A DNA stretch of 64,000 bases from Nymphalis io (GCF_905147045.1 NC_065896.1:211001-275000); one strand, 5' to 3'; shown: positions 35,401-47,295, counted from the stretch's first letter. Notes: generated from the sequence alone by a model not told the origin. Translations and numbers: made by a program.

Positions 35401-36957
35401 ATATCTAAATTATAATAAAAATTTAATCTAAATTATAAAAAAAACGTTGATTGATAATAAAAATAATTTTATCAGAACACGGGACTTCTGACCAGCAACG
35501 TGGTTTTATAGCTTTTGAATTAGCATTATTGTAATTAAGAATTCGTTTTAACCTAACCATTTTTATCATAAAAATAATATAAATATACAACGTGGGCTTA
35601 AATTTGTACACATTATAGGAGTAGGTTAGAGTTTCAAACCTAGTATTGGGACATTATAAAATAAATAATTTATGTAATTTGTATATAAAGTAAAATGTCA
35701 TGACGCCAAGGCTTAACTTGTGGTGATTAATGGGATTAATGTAACAAGCGTTTTGAAAGCTGGTAGTTTCCAAACTAACATAGAATAAAATATAATAGAA
35801 TACTACGCTATACTGTACACCAAAATCATTAAGAAAACATAAAGTTATAAACAAATAATAATATTAATGGTACCTATGTACAAAAGGTAATATTTTCTTT
35901 TGAGAAGAGAGTGATCTCTTCCAGACAACCTTCAAGAACGGTACGAAGGAGTTAACAGTTCGAACAAAATAACTGTCTCTTTTTAAGTTAATATGGCTAT
36001 TTGCTAGTTAACAAAACCAAAACAAGATTTTTTTAAATGGTGTCTGTCTGTCTGTTTGTACGGGCTAATCTTCAAAACGGTGCTCAAAATAGTGAGAAGT
36101 ATTTGAATGACACAGTACACAGAAGAGAAGAAAAATAATGAAAATATCCCAGCGAAGGCGGATTGGAAGCCACTCGAGTTTTTTACGAAATTCAGAAATC
36201 TGGTCATATTTTTGTGAAGCCCAAATGAAATGTTTTGATGTGTTATACGCTTGAGTTTATTTAATTGCTCATCTCTAAGATAAAAATAAATAAGTGTCAG
36301 CATAATTAAGATTGGGAAGACGGATTGTTTGAGCTAACGCAGTTCTCGTAGAAATCGGTAGAAGATCACGTTATCTGCGAATTGACTCAGTCGAGTGAAA
36401 CATTCTTTTGCTCGCTTCGCTTATTCCAATTTAAAGATTGAAAATACAAATCCAAGAGCTTTAACCGACTCCATAATGTCCTCATGAGATACTACGTCAA
36501 CACAGTTTTAGGGTAAATCACCGGCGTATTGGATACTTAGGAATACAATCTTAGAAAGTTAGCAAATTAAAAAACCACGAAGAACCTTTCCACCTTATCC
36601 TCAATATCTCCAACTTAAATCGTAAACGTAAATTAACAAAATAAATTAAATTAAACCACAACCACAAAACGGACGTGTATAAATCAGTTGGACTCCGCCT
36701 CAAAGATTAAATCAAGCGGTTTAATACTCCGCAGTTAGCCAGCCGGCCGGCCGCAGTCCAGCGAGGTGAGCGGTAAAGGATGCGGCTCGGCAGATTTCCC
36801 CCGAGACCTCATGTGTGCTCGTATTTCCTGTTCGTAAGCCACCCGGGATTGCAGTCGGGCCTAATACCCTATAGAGTATATATAATAAATATCAGCATCT
36901 AAGCATTATTGTATTAATAAACATTCTACTATGTACATAATAGCATTTTAATCTAAT
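35401..36957. other. Non-coding stretch with a GC-rich patch
   Basis: No gene recognised. 36735-36860 is GC-rich (GCCAGCCGGCCGGCCGCAG) and could be a CpG-rich regulatory segment or an untranslated exon, but nothing else supports this. Confidence 0.3.
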
Positions 36958-37228
36958 CTCGACTGGCTCGTTGGTCTGGTATCTAGACTATAAAGCTGTA
37001 AATCCCGAGGTTCGAGCTCCAGTCAAGCAATTCAGGAAACACGAGCAAAAGATTCATAGAATAGAGCAAGAGAAATTCATAGAAGACCGAAGTTCAATTC
37101 TGAATTCCGTTCGGTCGTGTCGGATTGCCGTCCCATCGAGTTATAATCGATCTATCGAGAATAGAGAGAACATCTATGTCGCGGTGACTTTTCTCCGTTA
37201 AGAATGGCCACCGTATCCGAAATTTTAT
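36958..37228 (+). mobile_element. Family C-related SINE, variant
   Basis: The head GACTGGCTCGTTGGTCTGGT and B-box-like GAGGTTCGAGCTCC is tRNA-like. The 3' half has TTCGGTCGTGTCGGATTGCC and GCCACCGTATCCGAAATTTT as in family C, but the middle (37030-37090) differs. It may be a subfamily or a chimeric copy. It ends in a TTTATTTATTTATT run. Confidence 0.7.
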
Positions 37229-37459
37229 TTATTTATTAGGTTTCCTAGAGATTTTTACACTAGTCATTCTTACATACATACAATTATAATACACCCACAG
37301 TTTATATAAAATCATTTAAAGCAAACACCGCTTATTAAATCACTAATTACTATTACTTGCTACAAAAAAAAGTTAAAAAAAAACAGTATCGGAGCATGAA
37401 AAAAATAGAAAATTAAAGTTTGTACATGCACGTATCTTTACAATTTAAATATAAATCAA

Positions 37460-37561
37460 CATATATATATATATATATATATAGGCCTCATCAACATATA
37501 TATATATATATATATATGTTGATATATATGTATATATATATATATATATGTTGATGAGGCC
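37460..37561. repeat. (AT)n array forming a large palindrome
   Basis: Two AT-repeat tracts are bounded by AGGCCTCATCAAC (37483-37495) and its exact complement GTTGATGAGGCCT (37549-37561). The whole 79-bp block can fold on itself. The right-hand AGGCCT belongs to the neighbouring RTE fragment. Confidence 0.8.
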
Positions 37562-37776
37562 TGCTGAACATAGGCCTCTCCCAAGGAGCGCCAAAGCTCC
37601 CTGTCCTCCGCCATCCGCATCCAGTTGGTACCCGCCACCTTCTTAAGGTCGTCGGTCCACCTGGCTGGAGGGCGCCCTACGCTGCGCTTGCCGATTCGCG
37701 GTCTCCACTCTAGGACTCGTCTGCTCCAACGGCCATCGGTCCTACGACATACGTGACCAGCCCACTGCCATATATA
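37550..37776 (-). pseudogene. RTE-type LINE reverse transcriptase C-terminus
   Basis: Read from 37776 downward, an uninterrupted frame of about 75 codons encodes QWAGHVCRRTDGRWSRRVLE, then RSVGRPPARWTDDLKKVAG and EDRELWRSLGEAYVQQ. 'WAGH..R..D.RW...V..W.P....RS.GRPP.RW.DD' followed by 'W...A.DR..W...GEAY.QQ' is the characteristic C-terminus of RTE-class polymerases. Only this tail is present and it runs straight into an (AT)n tail, as RTE elements with simple-repeat 3' ends do. The lack of stops suggests a recent insertion. Confidence 0.85.
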
Positions 37777-38816
37777 TATGCCATATACATTAAATCTTTT
37801 CTTTTCATGAATAAATAATAAATAAACTTAAAAATAATAAAATTTGGAAAAATATTTAAAACATTTAAAGTAAAGTAATTTGTTGATTACTTTACTTTTG
37901 AAGACCTAAAATACAATCAACTGCAACTCAATGTCATTAGTAAAACATATTTTAGTTTAATCCTAATATAATTAATTAAAGTTCGATTTATAAATAAAAC
38001 TTTCACACTCATAGTGACTGGCTGACTAGGTCGTTGATATATTGGTATAACTTGCGAAAAGTGTTTGGAGGATTTATGTTAATGTACTGAAATTATGTGA
38101 AATGGTTTTTATATGAAAACGTGAATGAAAGTTGAATAATATAAATATATAACTCTCAATCATCAGCTAAGTTTACGTGTTCTAACCAGACTGTACCTAA
38201 GCCGTTTGAAACAATTTGAAACAAAACAACAAGTTTCCCACTTACTAACTGTATCCGCTCTGAACGCTATGAGCACTTGACGTTTTCAAATAAAAATCTT
38301 GTTAAAACTAAACATGTCCGACTGAATTCTGACAAAATTTTAGCTAAGATGATACAGTAAATAGGATCTGCAGTTCCATTGTGGAACGCAGTTGTACTTT
38401 CGGGTCGCTGAGCATGTATTATTTATTCAGCCCGGCTCCCTCGCATTGTGCTCACATGCTCAGAAATGCTGCTGAAATAATATATATTTTGTGGCCAACT
38501 TGCTTCCCTATTCCTCGTGACGTAACTATTGTTCATTTATATATATTGTATTGGCCAACACAACATGTTTGCTTGCATCTTCTATTACACAATCAGTTCG
38601 ATGGTCGTTCATTCGCTATTCCTTTAAGTTTTTCTTAAGACAAATTATTGGTACACTGCACTTTTTTTAAAGATATCTTAGGAAAACAGTAGCCATCAAT
38701 GAGCTACCTCAACAGAAATACCACGAAATTTAAGGTTATATGTCTATGGAAGAGATTAGCTCAATGCCGTCCTAATCATTTTATTCAAACGAAAAATGAA
38801 TTCAGATAAACTTTCA
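37777..38816. other. Non-coding stretch
   Basis: No recognised feature. The 85-codon frame at 38381 is not supported by motifs. Confidence 0.35.
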
Positions 38817-38844
38817 TTGACGCTTGACACATGTCAAGCGTCAA
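38817..38844. repeat. 28-bp perfect palindrome with 2-bp spacer
   Basis: The arms TTGACGCTTGACA (38817-38829) and TGTCAAGCGTCAA (38832-38844) are exact complements separated by CA. Confidence 0.9.
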
Positions 38845-40349
38845 GTATTTTTTAAATAAATATTTTAGCAATATATTTACTTGAGCTATTAATACCGCTT
38901 ATCTTTGGCCGATATAATAACAATCCATAAACAGTTAGTTTAAGAGCTCCAGGTTATTCAATTGCACTACCACGTGACCCGCGGCGGCGCGACTGGCGAC
39001 TTGCCAACATGAGCGATTAAACGCGCTCATCGCTTAATCTCCGCTGTCGACTTAAGCGCTTAACTGTGCGAATTTATAGTTTTTGAAGTAACACTATTTT
39101 TTTTAAGAATACAAATTATTTTGCCATACTGTGGACTAGCCCGCCGAAGTCCTTTTTCTAATATTTTTTTCTGTTTATAGTCCACATCGTTATTTTTATT
39201 GTAAGAAGCTTCATTGTATCTCTTTGCCATATGGGGTCAAGGCTCAGGTTGACATGAAATTTGCCAGCAATGTCATGCATCCAGCTATCGTGAGCGTTTC
39301 ATACCAAATCACAGATAAAACATACATTGCATTCTTCTCCACCATCATCTCATCATCCCATTGAGAAGTGTATCATCATTCCAGTTTCGATTTGAGTAAG
39401 CGAAATTAAATCAAGTTTTTCAATAACCATAAGTAAACTTCCTCTGGCAGACAGTTATGGCCTTTGTCCCAGTCGCAATAAGTCCCTTTATAGCTTGTTA
39501 CTCACTGAGATGTATCAAATTTTCTTGAAAATAATCTGTATCCCTCACTGTTGTGACTTTATGTATCGTTGACCTTGTCCTTTACTCGTACACTCTCTAG
39601 TCTGCCGGTATCTTTTAACCTCGAGGAAAATAACAGACTTGGAAATTCGCAATGTCCGCATCACCTTATTGTAAGTTAAACCATTTTCAAATTATCTAGC
39701 ATCCTTACAACAATCAAGTCATGCTAATTTTTACGAATATTTAAAATGATTACATTGTAAAAGTCACCAAATGTTCTTTAAACATCTGTTAATTAAATGA
39801 AACCATAGCCAAGAAAATACGAACGAAATTCAGAAACAAAAGAGAGTCAATATGCATTGTTTTTAATAACATTAACTTAAATAAGCCTTTATGTAATGAG
39901 AATATACATATAACATGACATGCTCGTTTAATATTCCTCTAAATATAACCATTAGTGTATATCCAAACATTTACTCTGAATGAAATATAAATATTTCATT
40001 AAATCGACAAATTGCTATTTAGGGTTACATTAATTAATGAGTGGGCGGTGTGTACTGTCAGCCCACGTCGACACCTACACGTTTACTTCTTCTTCATGTT
40101 ATCCTTCAACCTTCACTTTGGTCTATTTATGATATTTTAGAATATAAAACGCCATCTTGAAGCTAATCTACCCAGATTATTATATAACTCTCAAGATATT
40201 ATTGTAATCATAATCTTAAGAGATTAATCTAAGTATGGATAAATTTAAATCTTATGCTAAAAAACCAATAATAAATATTGCATACTCAATAAAATATACA
40301 TAGAATTGTTAACGTACTTGTGTTATTTAATTTGAAGAAGAAACTAAAT
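38845..40349. other. Non-coding stretch
   Basis: No gene recognised. 38965-39065 is GC-rich (GACCCGCGGCGGCGCGACTG), contains CACGTG, and has a TAAGCGCTTA palindrome at 39053-39062. Confidence 0.3.
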
Positions 40350-40458
40350 AATGAGTTTCTTGTTGATCTTCTTGATATATGTATACATTTCCAACTGGTG
40401 CCTTTATGTTTAATATAAGCCATTTAAAAACGTTTGTGCGACTACTTCAATAAAATAT
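40350..40458 (+). mobile_element. Family E repeat, diverged
   Basis: TGAGTTTCTTGTTGATCTTC and CTACTTCAATAAAATATA bracket a diverged family E copy. Confidence 0.5.
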
Positions 40459-40597
40459 ATATTCATTTTAATTATAATATCACTTTAACAAAATTATAAT
40501 TATAATTAAAAGCAATAAAGATTATGAATCATACACGCGGTACGATATCTACGAATATCTACGAGTGATACATAATATGTATATCACTTAGTAGCTC

Positions 40598-40812
40598 CAC
40601 GTGGTGGTAGCGCTTACACAAAGCGCCCGTCTGACTAGGAAACTCATCACGTATTCTACCGCCAAACAGCAGTACTTACTATTGTTGTGTTGGTGGCAAG
40701 TTGCCGAGATAAGTGATACTTAATTCTTTCTATCCCAATGGTAATGGGCGGTGGAGTCCAATTATTATAGGCAATCCGTTTGCCGATCTGTATATCTATT
40801 TTAAATAAAAAT
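40598..40812 (+). mobile_element. Family A repeat, degenerate
   Basis: GTGGTGGTAGCGCTTACACA, GCGCCCGTCTGACTAGGA, ATTCTACCGCCAAACAGCAG and TAATGGGCGGTGGAG are family A in order, with loss of the central part. The tail is TATCTATTTTAAATAAAA. Confidence 0.65.
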
Positions 40813-41013
40813 TATTCTGATAATGTGAGGAGGGAAACTGATAATTTGGAAAAAGGAAAATTGGAGAAAACTACAGAATCGATTGGACTGAAGGATAGTC
40901 TGCGGAGCTTGTTTCAGACGCTTGTTAGTTTGAATGATTTTGCTGCAAAAGAGGTTTACGAAATGGTCTTACGAGTAGTTTTTAATTTGTTACAAGTTAA
41001 TGAGAAAGTTTAA
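40780..41013 (+). CDS. Uncertain 77-codon open frame, helix-like
   Basis: The frame starts in the tail of the family A copy and continues into unique sequence. After the first 11 residues its composition looks protein-like: a charged stretch (NVRRETDNLEKGKLEKTTES) followed by an amphipathic helix-like segment (LRSLFQTLVSLNDFAAKEVY). It has no signal peptide, no domain I recognise and no clear splice sites, and the real start is unknown. It could be an exon or a chance frame. A search for conserved homologues would decide. Confidence 0.2.
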   Translation: MPICISILNKNYSDNVRRETDNLEKGKLEKTTESIGLKDSLRSLFQTLVSLNDFAAKEVYEMVLRVVFNLLQVNEKV

Positions 41014-41805
41014 TAGATTCCGCAGAATCCACGATTTATCTCGCAATAGAGTTCCTACTTTAAAGCAATCTCGAAGCAATTTTAACTTTAAATTCCTTCT
41101 GGATAACTTTTAAAAATGAATATTTTAGCCGCTTATTCATAAAATAAGTTTAAAGAATCTGCAATTATAAAAACATACTTTGAAGAAGACATTTCTAAAA
41201 GTATGTATACACACTTATACACTTTGATTTTAGTTTATTTTATACAGTATTTTGTTTAAATTAAAATATATATAGCAGATTTTAGGTATAGCAGATTTAT
41301 AATAAGGCCTGGTGTACTAAGAACTTCACTTATGGTTAGGATTGAAATAAAATTCGAGAAAACTATGCTCACTGAAAATTTATTATCTTACTTTCGTATG
41401 AGATATTAGTTACCCTCCCTGTCCATCCTAAAACATTCCCGGTAAGCATTAATTAAATAAACTACTCTGCGGAACCTACATTCCTAGCTCGGCAACACCC
41501 ACCGTTCCTAGTTGGAAATTAATCGATATATAATATATAAAATCCCCGTCGCAGCTGACAAGGCGGCTGGACGGAAACTTCAATCAGAAATGTTTTACAT
41601 TTATTAAATTACTTATTTATTATTCACCGCCTTGAGCTTCTTAATACAAATTGAAATATCAGGCTATATACTTTGCTAACGATAAGTCTTAAGAGAATAA
41701 TTGGTTCATGTTATTATATATATTTTATAAGATTACGTAGGTGAGGTGTATAAGCCTGATGAAAGTGTAGTACAAATTTATACAGAATATATAAAATTTG
41801 TGTTC
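41014..41805. other. Non-coding stretch
   Basis: No recognised feature. Confidence 0.35.
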
Positions 41806-41965
41806 GCTCGCGTGTTTGGTGTAAGTGTTAGGTATAAAAATAGGAACCTATGTCCTTACTTGAGGTTCAAGCTTCTTTCATACCAAACTTTATCAACATT
41901 GTATCAAAACCGTGTAAACAAAATAGGCAGACTAACAAAGTTACTTTCACATTTATAAAATTAGT
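41806..41965 (+). mobile_element. Family H non-autonomous element, copy 1
   Basis: GTAAGTGTTAGGTATAAAAA, CTTGAGGTTCAAGCTTCTTT and GTTACTTTCACATTTATAAA form a layout common in lepidopteran non-autonomous DNA elements (possibly Helitron-related). A second copy begins at 63912. Confidence 0.55.
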
Positions 41966-42363
41966 ATATATTGCAATTGATAAATGTCTTATGTCAAAAG
42001 GAAAGTCGTAATACTGTTCCAATGCCAAACAACATTCAAGAAACAAATATACAGTTTACCGGGTGGTGGATTTCTTTACCCGTTTTTGTGCTCAAATACT
42101 AATGCTCCCGCTAATTATAAATATAAAAGTACATTATATAACACTCGTACTCGTATAATTAGCGACGCGTGTGCGAGCGTCGAACTCGTACTCTGTAGCG
42201 TATTACTCCTATAATTAATTTCATTCTTGCACGCTCACGTGGAACCACTAGTGCCGGTAATACTGCAGTTATGCTAATCAAAGCGTTTCTGCAAATGCGA
42301 ACCTCGCGCCGCCCGCGACCTGACGCGGACCTTCCCTCTAATACACGATCGTTATACTAACAA
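41966..42363. other. Non-coding stretch
   Basis: No gene. 42265-42295 has ATGCTAATCAAAGCG, which overlaps POU/homeodomain-like and TCF-like core motifs. This alone is weak evidence of regulation. Confidence 0.25.
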
Positions 42364-42439
42364 TGTATTTTATATCTATATGTATATATACATATATATA
42401 CGTATATATATTTATATACATATATATATATATATATAG
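42364..42439. repeat. TATA/ATACG-type microsatellite
   Basis: Imperfect TA-rich repeats with interspersed TG and CG steps (TATATACGTATATATA) end in a pure (TA)n tract at 42421-42438. Confidence 0.85.
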
Positions 42440-44161
42440 AAACCGGGAAGGGAGAGTTTTTGCAGCTGCTAGAACAGCGTTGTGGTATACGCTCCTAAAT
42501 CCAATATTAGTGTACATATTAGTGTCTTTTGAATCGATATTTTACAAAATAATATTAAATAAAAAAAATCGGAATGTAGATTCTATTGAGAAGTAACAGC
42601 AAAAAGGTCAAATTTTTAAGGGCCCAAAAAATAAAATCCGCTTTTTAAAACACCCTCGTCCGCAGTCATCCGATTTGTAATGTTGTTTGGGTTCCACATT
42701 ATTCTTCCCACTATTTAATGTTTTGTTTTTTATAATATCATCCGTAATAAATATTCTAATATTATATAAATTCTTTATTAGGTTATAGTGAACCAGTAAA
42801 GTGGAACGATTCCTCCTCTCATACTACATACATACTATATAACTATTTAAATATATTTTACTTTGAACATAAGCTCTTATTTCCTTAATAATATTTATTA
42901 AAGAAAGAAATTCCCTAAAAATGTTTTAAATAAAAATCAATTACAAATTTGAAAGTTATGTTCCAGTAAGTATTTGTTCTACTATCTTTAAACATAAATT
43001 CCCATATGTGCCGTCACAACGCGCACAGCGGTGCCCGGATTTGAGTCTGAAATGCTAAACAAACTCGTGAAACGAATACAATCTCATGTAAACAAGAAAA
43101 CCTTAAAATATGTTCTAATGTCCGATAAACTACTGACACGCATTTAAATAATCGCTTTAAAGTATGATATTACATTCTAAACGTTTCTTTTGCGTAATTC
43201 AATTCAATTAGTTTCTTAATGGCTTTTAGTCAACAGCGCACTGATTATTTCGCCAATCTCACGCGGGATGGAGGAGACACGAAGGAGATTGATCGGCGCG
43301 GTCGAGATTGTAAAATCAATTCAATTTTGAACACAAAGTAATTTCTTTGATAAATTAACACAGAACAACATAAGTATCAAAATAAACATCACTTCGTATT
43401 ATAAAACAATTGCCCTGCCGCGTTTGTCTGTCTGTCATTCTGAATGCGATCTCGAAGTCAAAAAGTACTAAATGTTTATGTAACGTTTCATAGGATTTTC
43501 ACCAAATGGTCAAATTGATTCATGAGGAAAGTTTTGGTGTATTAATTCATGAAGGTTTTGTGTAAATTGGTTGGTGTGTTACTGTTGAAGATGAAGATGA
43601 AAAGTCATAACGACTGAGAGCTTCACTGGCGTACACCGCGTAAACCAATAAACATATTATGTTTTACGATATAAACGTTTTATTTAGACGCTTATTTTAC
43701 CCGTGCATATTTAATAATCCGTGACAATTACTTGACCTAATAACAGCTTAACTTTATTACATATTTACATAAAACTGAACAAAATGCACTCGAATGCACA
43801 AACGATAAGGAACGTAAAACATTGATTGGATGAGGAACTCTAGGACGGAAACGTCGTAAATGCGATAAAGGACTTTCGGACTGTCTAGCTGGGCAGGATG
43901 TGGACTTACGTATCCGAGACAAAGATGTTTTGTTCAAATAACTTTAATGTAATTTATCCACAGCCGGTTTAAGCCGTGCGTTATACGTACGTACGATACT
44001 CAAAGAGTTTTATTACGTGCTACTGAGTGCTCAATGTTACATAGAACAGAATGACGATCCTTAACGTTGTTTGAGCATAATCCAAAACATAAAAATAATA
44101 TTTACCTCAATCAGAATCACACGTCGTTATTAAGTATCACATTATTTAATAAAATGAAACC
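42440..44161. other. Non-coding stretch
   Basis: No recognised gene. 43410-43530 contains the TTCATAGGATTTTCACCAAA phrase typical of lepidopteran non-autonomous elements. Confidence 0.35.
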
Positions 44162-44220
44162 ATGCCGTCGGTTCTGAATGTAGATTATATGAGAAGAATC
44201 GCCAAGAAACTGATTAATAA
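44162..44220 (-). mobile_element. Family E fragment
   Basis: On the minus strand: CAGTTTCTTGGCGATTCTTC, then AATCTACATTCAGAACCGAC, matching the start of family E. Confidence 0.6.
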
Positions 44221-44254
44221 ATAACTCTATTCCACTAATTAATTTTTTAGTAAG

Positions 44255-44285
44255 TAAGAATCTACATTTCGAACCGGTTTTTAAT
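44255..44285 (+). mobile_element. Family E fragment, opposite orientation
   Basis: GAATCTACATTTCGAACCGG is the same family E phrase as in the adjacent minus-strand fragment, giving a head-to-head pair. Confidence 0.55.
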
Positions 44286-44499
44286 CATGACGATTTAACG
44301 GTTAAGGGTGTCGTCTACCTATTTTAAATAAAGTAAATGTATATTTTATTATTTATTATGTAACTATGCACTTAAATGTATAAACTAAAGTAAATAATTT
44401 AATTTAATTAATTATTGTTAATATTAAACCAATTTTTATTTTATATACTTATCATTTTATACATATATTAATATAATTATTTTTATTTATTACAATTAG

Positions 44500-44640
44500 T
44501 GTGATCTGTATTTAATATTAATTACTTAACAAATATATTTACGTGCCGATCGTGAGCGAAATGTATTAGATACTTATAAAGACATCATAACATCTGTAAA
44601 ACTGATACATGCAAATAAATTATTATTATTATTATTAAAT
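44500..44640 (+). mobile_element. LINE 3' UTR-like end with (ATT)n tail
   Basis: ACATCTGTAAAACTGATACA and TGCAAATAAATTATTATTAT end in an ATT microsatellite (44619-44636). This is the usual 3' end of an insect non-LTR element; no coding part is attached. Confidence 0.45.
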
Positions 44641-45329
44641 TATAAACGTTTCCTATTTATTTCACATTTGACTTAAAGTCGTTAGTTATAATATTAATCA
44701 ACCAAAACACGAACATATACAATAAATCGTTACATCTAACTCGATGTTACTTTACTGGCAGAGTGAGTTACTTAAAATCTAAAAGAATAGAATAATTGCT
44801 GCGCACTTTATTACCACCGGGAGTAATACAATCCATAAATTCTTACCGTTAATGTTTCGAGTAAATTCAGCGCGCGTGCGTGAGGTGAGGGTAGCCTTCT
44901 AATGTATGTAACATAAGATCAGGTATAGCGGGCGACAGTTTAAGGCGAACTAAGACGGATGGCTTTGTCTCGACTCGACTCGCGCAAAGCAAGAGTGATG
45001 AGGCTGAAATCGCCTCTTACATGCAACATAAACACCATTAGGGCGTTTTATAAACTATACGTTTATGGATATTAATATTTTCGGAGCACTATCGACTACG
45101 GAGCAGACGATTTTATTACGTGTATGTCCCCCTGCTTATCAAAGAGCTTCTCCTCTTAAGGTGACGATTCGGTTTACGCTCTCCACGCTACACACTACAC
45201 TACTAGAATTTGACAAACATACACACTTATATTCGACTTGTGCAAGTTTTTCTATTTCATGGTTTTCTTTGCCACCACATACACACGAACAAGAAATCAA
45301 CTATTAAAACAAATTCAGCGTGTGAAAAC
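44641..45329. other. Non-coding stretch
   Basis: No recognised feature. Confidence 0.35.
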
Positions 45330-45417
45330 GAAGCGGTGCTCGCTCGGGTTTATTCCAGTGATTTGTGGTTAAGATGAACACGTTCTATTAACTGAACTGA
45401 GATGTCCTATCTCGGCG
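45330..45417 (-). mobile_element. Family B SINE head, degenerate
   Basis: GCGGTGCTCGCTCGGGTTT, GTGGTTAAGATGAACACGTT and GTCCTATCTCGGC follow the reverse complement of the family B head with about one substitution in five. Confidence 0.5.
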
Positions 45418-46937
45418 TATAATATGTATGAGACAAGTTAAATTACTGATACTGCGTTGCGTAGCGCTACAGTAACGCTCCGCTCGCATAGTGACCGGCC
45501 GCCTCGTTATATCTGCACTAACATTCCGCAGACCGAGATCACGTGCCTCCGAGGAGGAGAGGTTATTTATGAGCACGTTTGATTACAATGGTTCCCCGAA
45601 GACGCATTTCGTTAAATGTTCCCATACGTTTGCTCTTCGTAACCTTTATAAGTCATTTTGAAGTGCAATTTATTAACTTATGAAAATCGGGCCGAGTTAA
45701 TTTGACCTTGAGTGAAACCTTCTTTTCATGAAATTACAGCATGTGAACATTTGTCGACGATTTTATTAAGGAAATTGCGCGATAGTTTCATTAGAAATAC
45801 GTGACACATTAAAACAAAAACATATTGTCATGAAATTGAAAAAAAAATGCGCCAACAAACGCTGTAGCGCTACGCTGTAAGTTTTTTTTTTAATATCCGC
45901 GGTATTAACACGTTACTCGCATACGGGGTGTCGAAAAAGCTATTGTAGAATAAATATTAAAAAACGCGAGACTTTATGTCTTTCATCTAAAATCGAAAAA
46001 AATTGTCAATTAAATACGGTACAATCTCACTGTTTCCAAGCATATTTCATAAATAGAATATGGCATATAGTAGATAAAACCATTATGAGAGGATAGTTTT
46101 CTAAATGAGAAACAATAATAGGCAAATCGTATGCACGTAATATTTCATGTGAAATTATACGGCCAATCTCATCGGGAGAGAAGCCTACGGAGACTTCTGC
46201 GCTTACGTCTATCTCGAACTACTAAGAGCTACTTTTTAAATTATAATAGCCTGCGCACATTTAACATGTTTATGGCCAACAGTTTAATCATAAATTTTCT
46301 TGCAGAATATAAAATATTCAGTTTTTTAGCAAACTACAGTTAAGGCGATAATAAATTCGAAAACCATATTATAAAATATATAAATTTTATCATATATTGC
46401 TAACAAATAATATTTTAACAAAAAGTATAGCCGGGTTAAAAAATAACAAAAGCGTCTTTCGTTCCTAATACTTCATCGTTTATAGCATATAATCTAAACC
46501 TCGAGAGGTCCTCTAGTCTGAGCCTCTCGAATTTCAATACGTGCATCTTTAAAATAACGCCAGTTCTTCAAATCAAACTATTTCGTGTAGTCAAATCTTT
46601 TATTATTCTCTTAAGATTATTTCATCGGACCAAGATTTGTTTGTTAATATTGATTCGTAATGCTTGTTTATAATATAATAAAAGGTAATCAATGTATACA
46701 GTGCACAGAATTCATTAAGTGATTTATAACAAACAACAAACACGACACAAACGAAGCGAAACCACATTACATGATACAATTTTTTTTAATAATAATTAAT
46801 TGCTGTATATTAAAAATCAAATAAAAATTTATTTTATTATAAAAGTACTTGCTTATTGATTCAGAAATCTACAACCGGTCCGGAAAGATATAGCAAAGAC
46901 TTAGGAATAACCAGCGAAAGAAACTACAATTACTACA
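45418..46937. other. Non-coding stretch
   Basis: No gene recognised. TAGCGCTAC palindromes occur near 45464 and 45866. Confidence 0.35.
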
Positions 46938-47295
46938 ATTTACTTGGTGATAGAGCTTTGTGCAAGCTCGTCTGGGTAGATTTTTTTTTTATAGAATAGG
47001 AAGGTGGACGAGCATATGGGCCACCTACCCAGACGAGCTTGCACAAAGCCCTACCACCAGTAGACCCACCACCCACTCATCAGATATTCTACCGCAAAAC
47101 ACTTAGTACTTGATATTGTTGTGTTCCGGTTTGAAGGGTGAGTGAGCCAGTGTAATTACAGGCACAAGGGACATAACAAATTAGTTCCCAAGGTTGGTGG
47201 CGCATTGGCGATAAGCGATGGTTAACATTTCTTACAATGCCAAATGTCTATGGGCGTTGGTGACCACTAACCATTAGATGGCCCATATGCTTGCT
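46938..47295 (+). mobile_element. Family A repeat with a nested mini-copy
   Basis: A near-complete plus-strand family A copy (GATAGAGCTTTGTGCAAGCT to CCATTAGATGGCCCATATGC) is interrupted at 46980-47066 by a short minus-strand family A derivative. Confidence 0.8.
46980..47066 (-). mobile_element. Internally deleted family A mini-element
   Basis: On the minus strand it reads ACTGGTGGTAGGGCTTTGTG and AAGCTCGTCTGGGTAGG, then jumps directly to TGGCCCATATGCTCGTCCAC and CTTCCTATTCTATAAAAAAA. It therefore holds only the two ends of family A, about 87 bases, and sits inside another copy. Confidence 0.8.

Noticed and set aside
37456..37638. 60-codon minus frame starting MAGTNWMRMAED
   Set aside because: Not a gene of its own: it is the end of the RTE polymerase remnant read into the (AT)n tail.
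41746..41958. 70-codon frame with VSVRYKNRN
   Set aside because: Lies across the family H repeat, also found at 63912.
42363..42596. 77-codon frame with repeated Y-I residues
   Set aside because: Translation of a TA-rich microsatellite.
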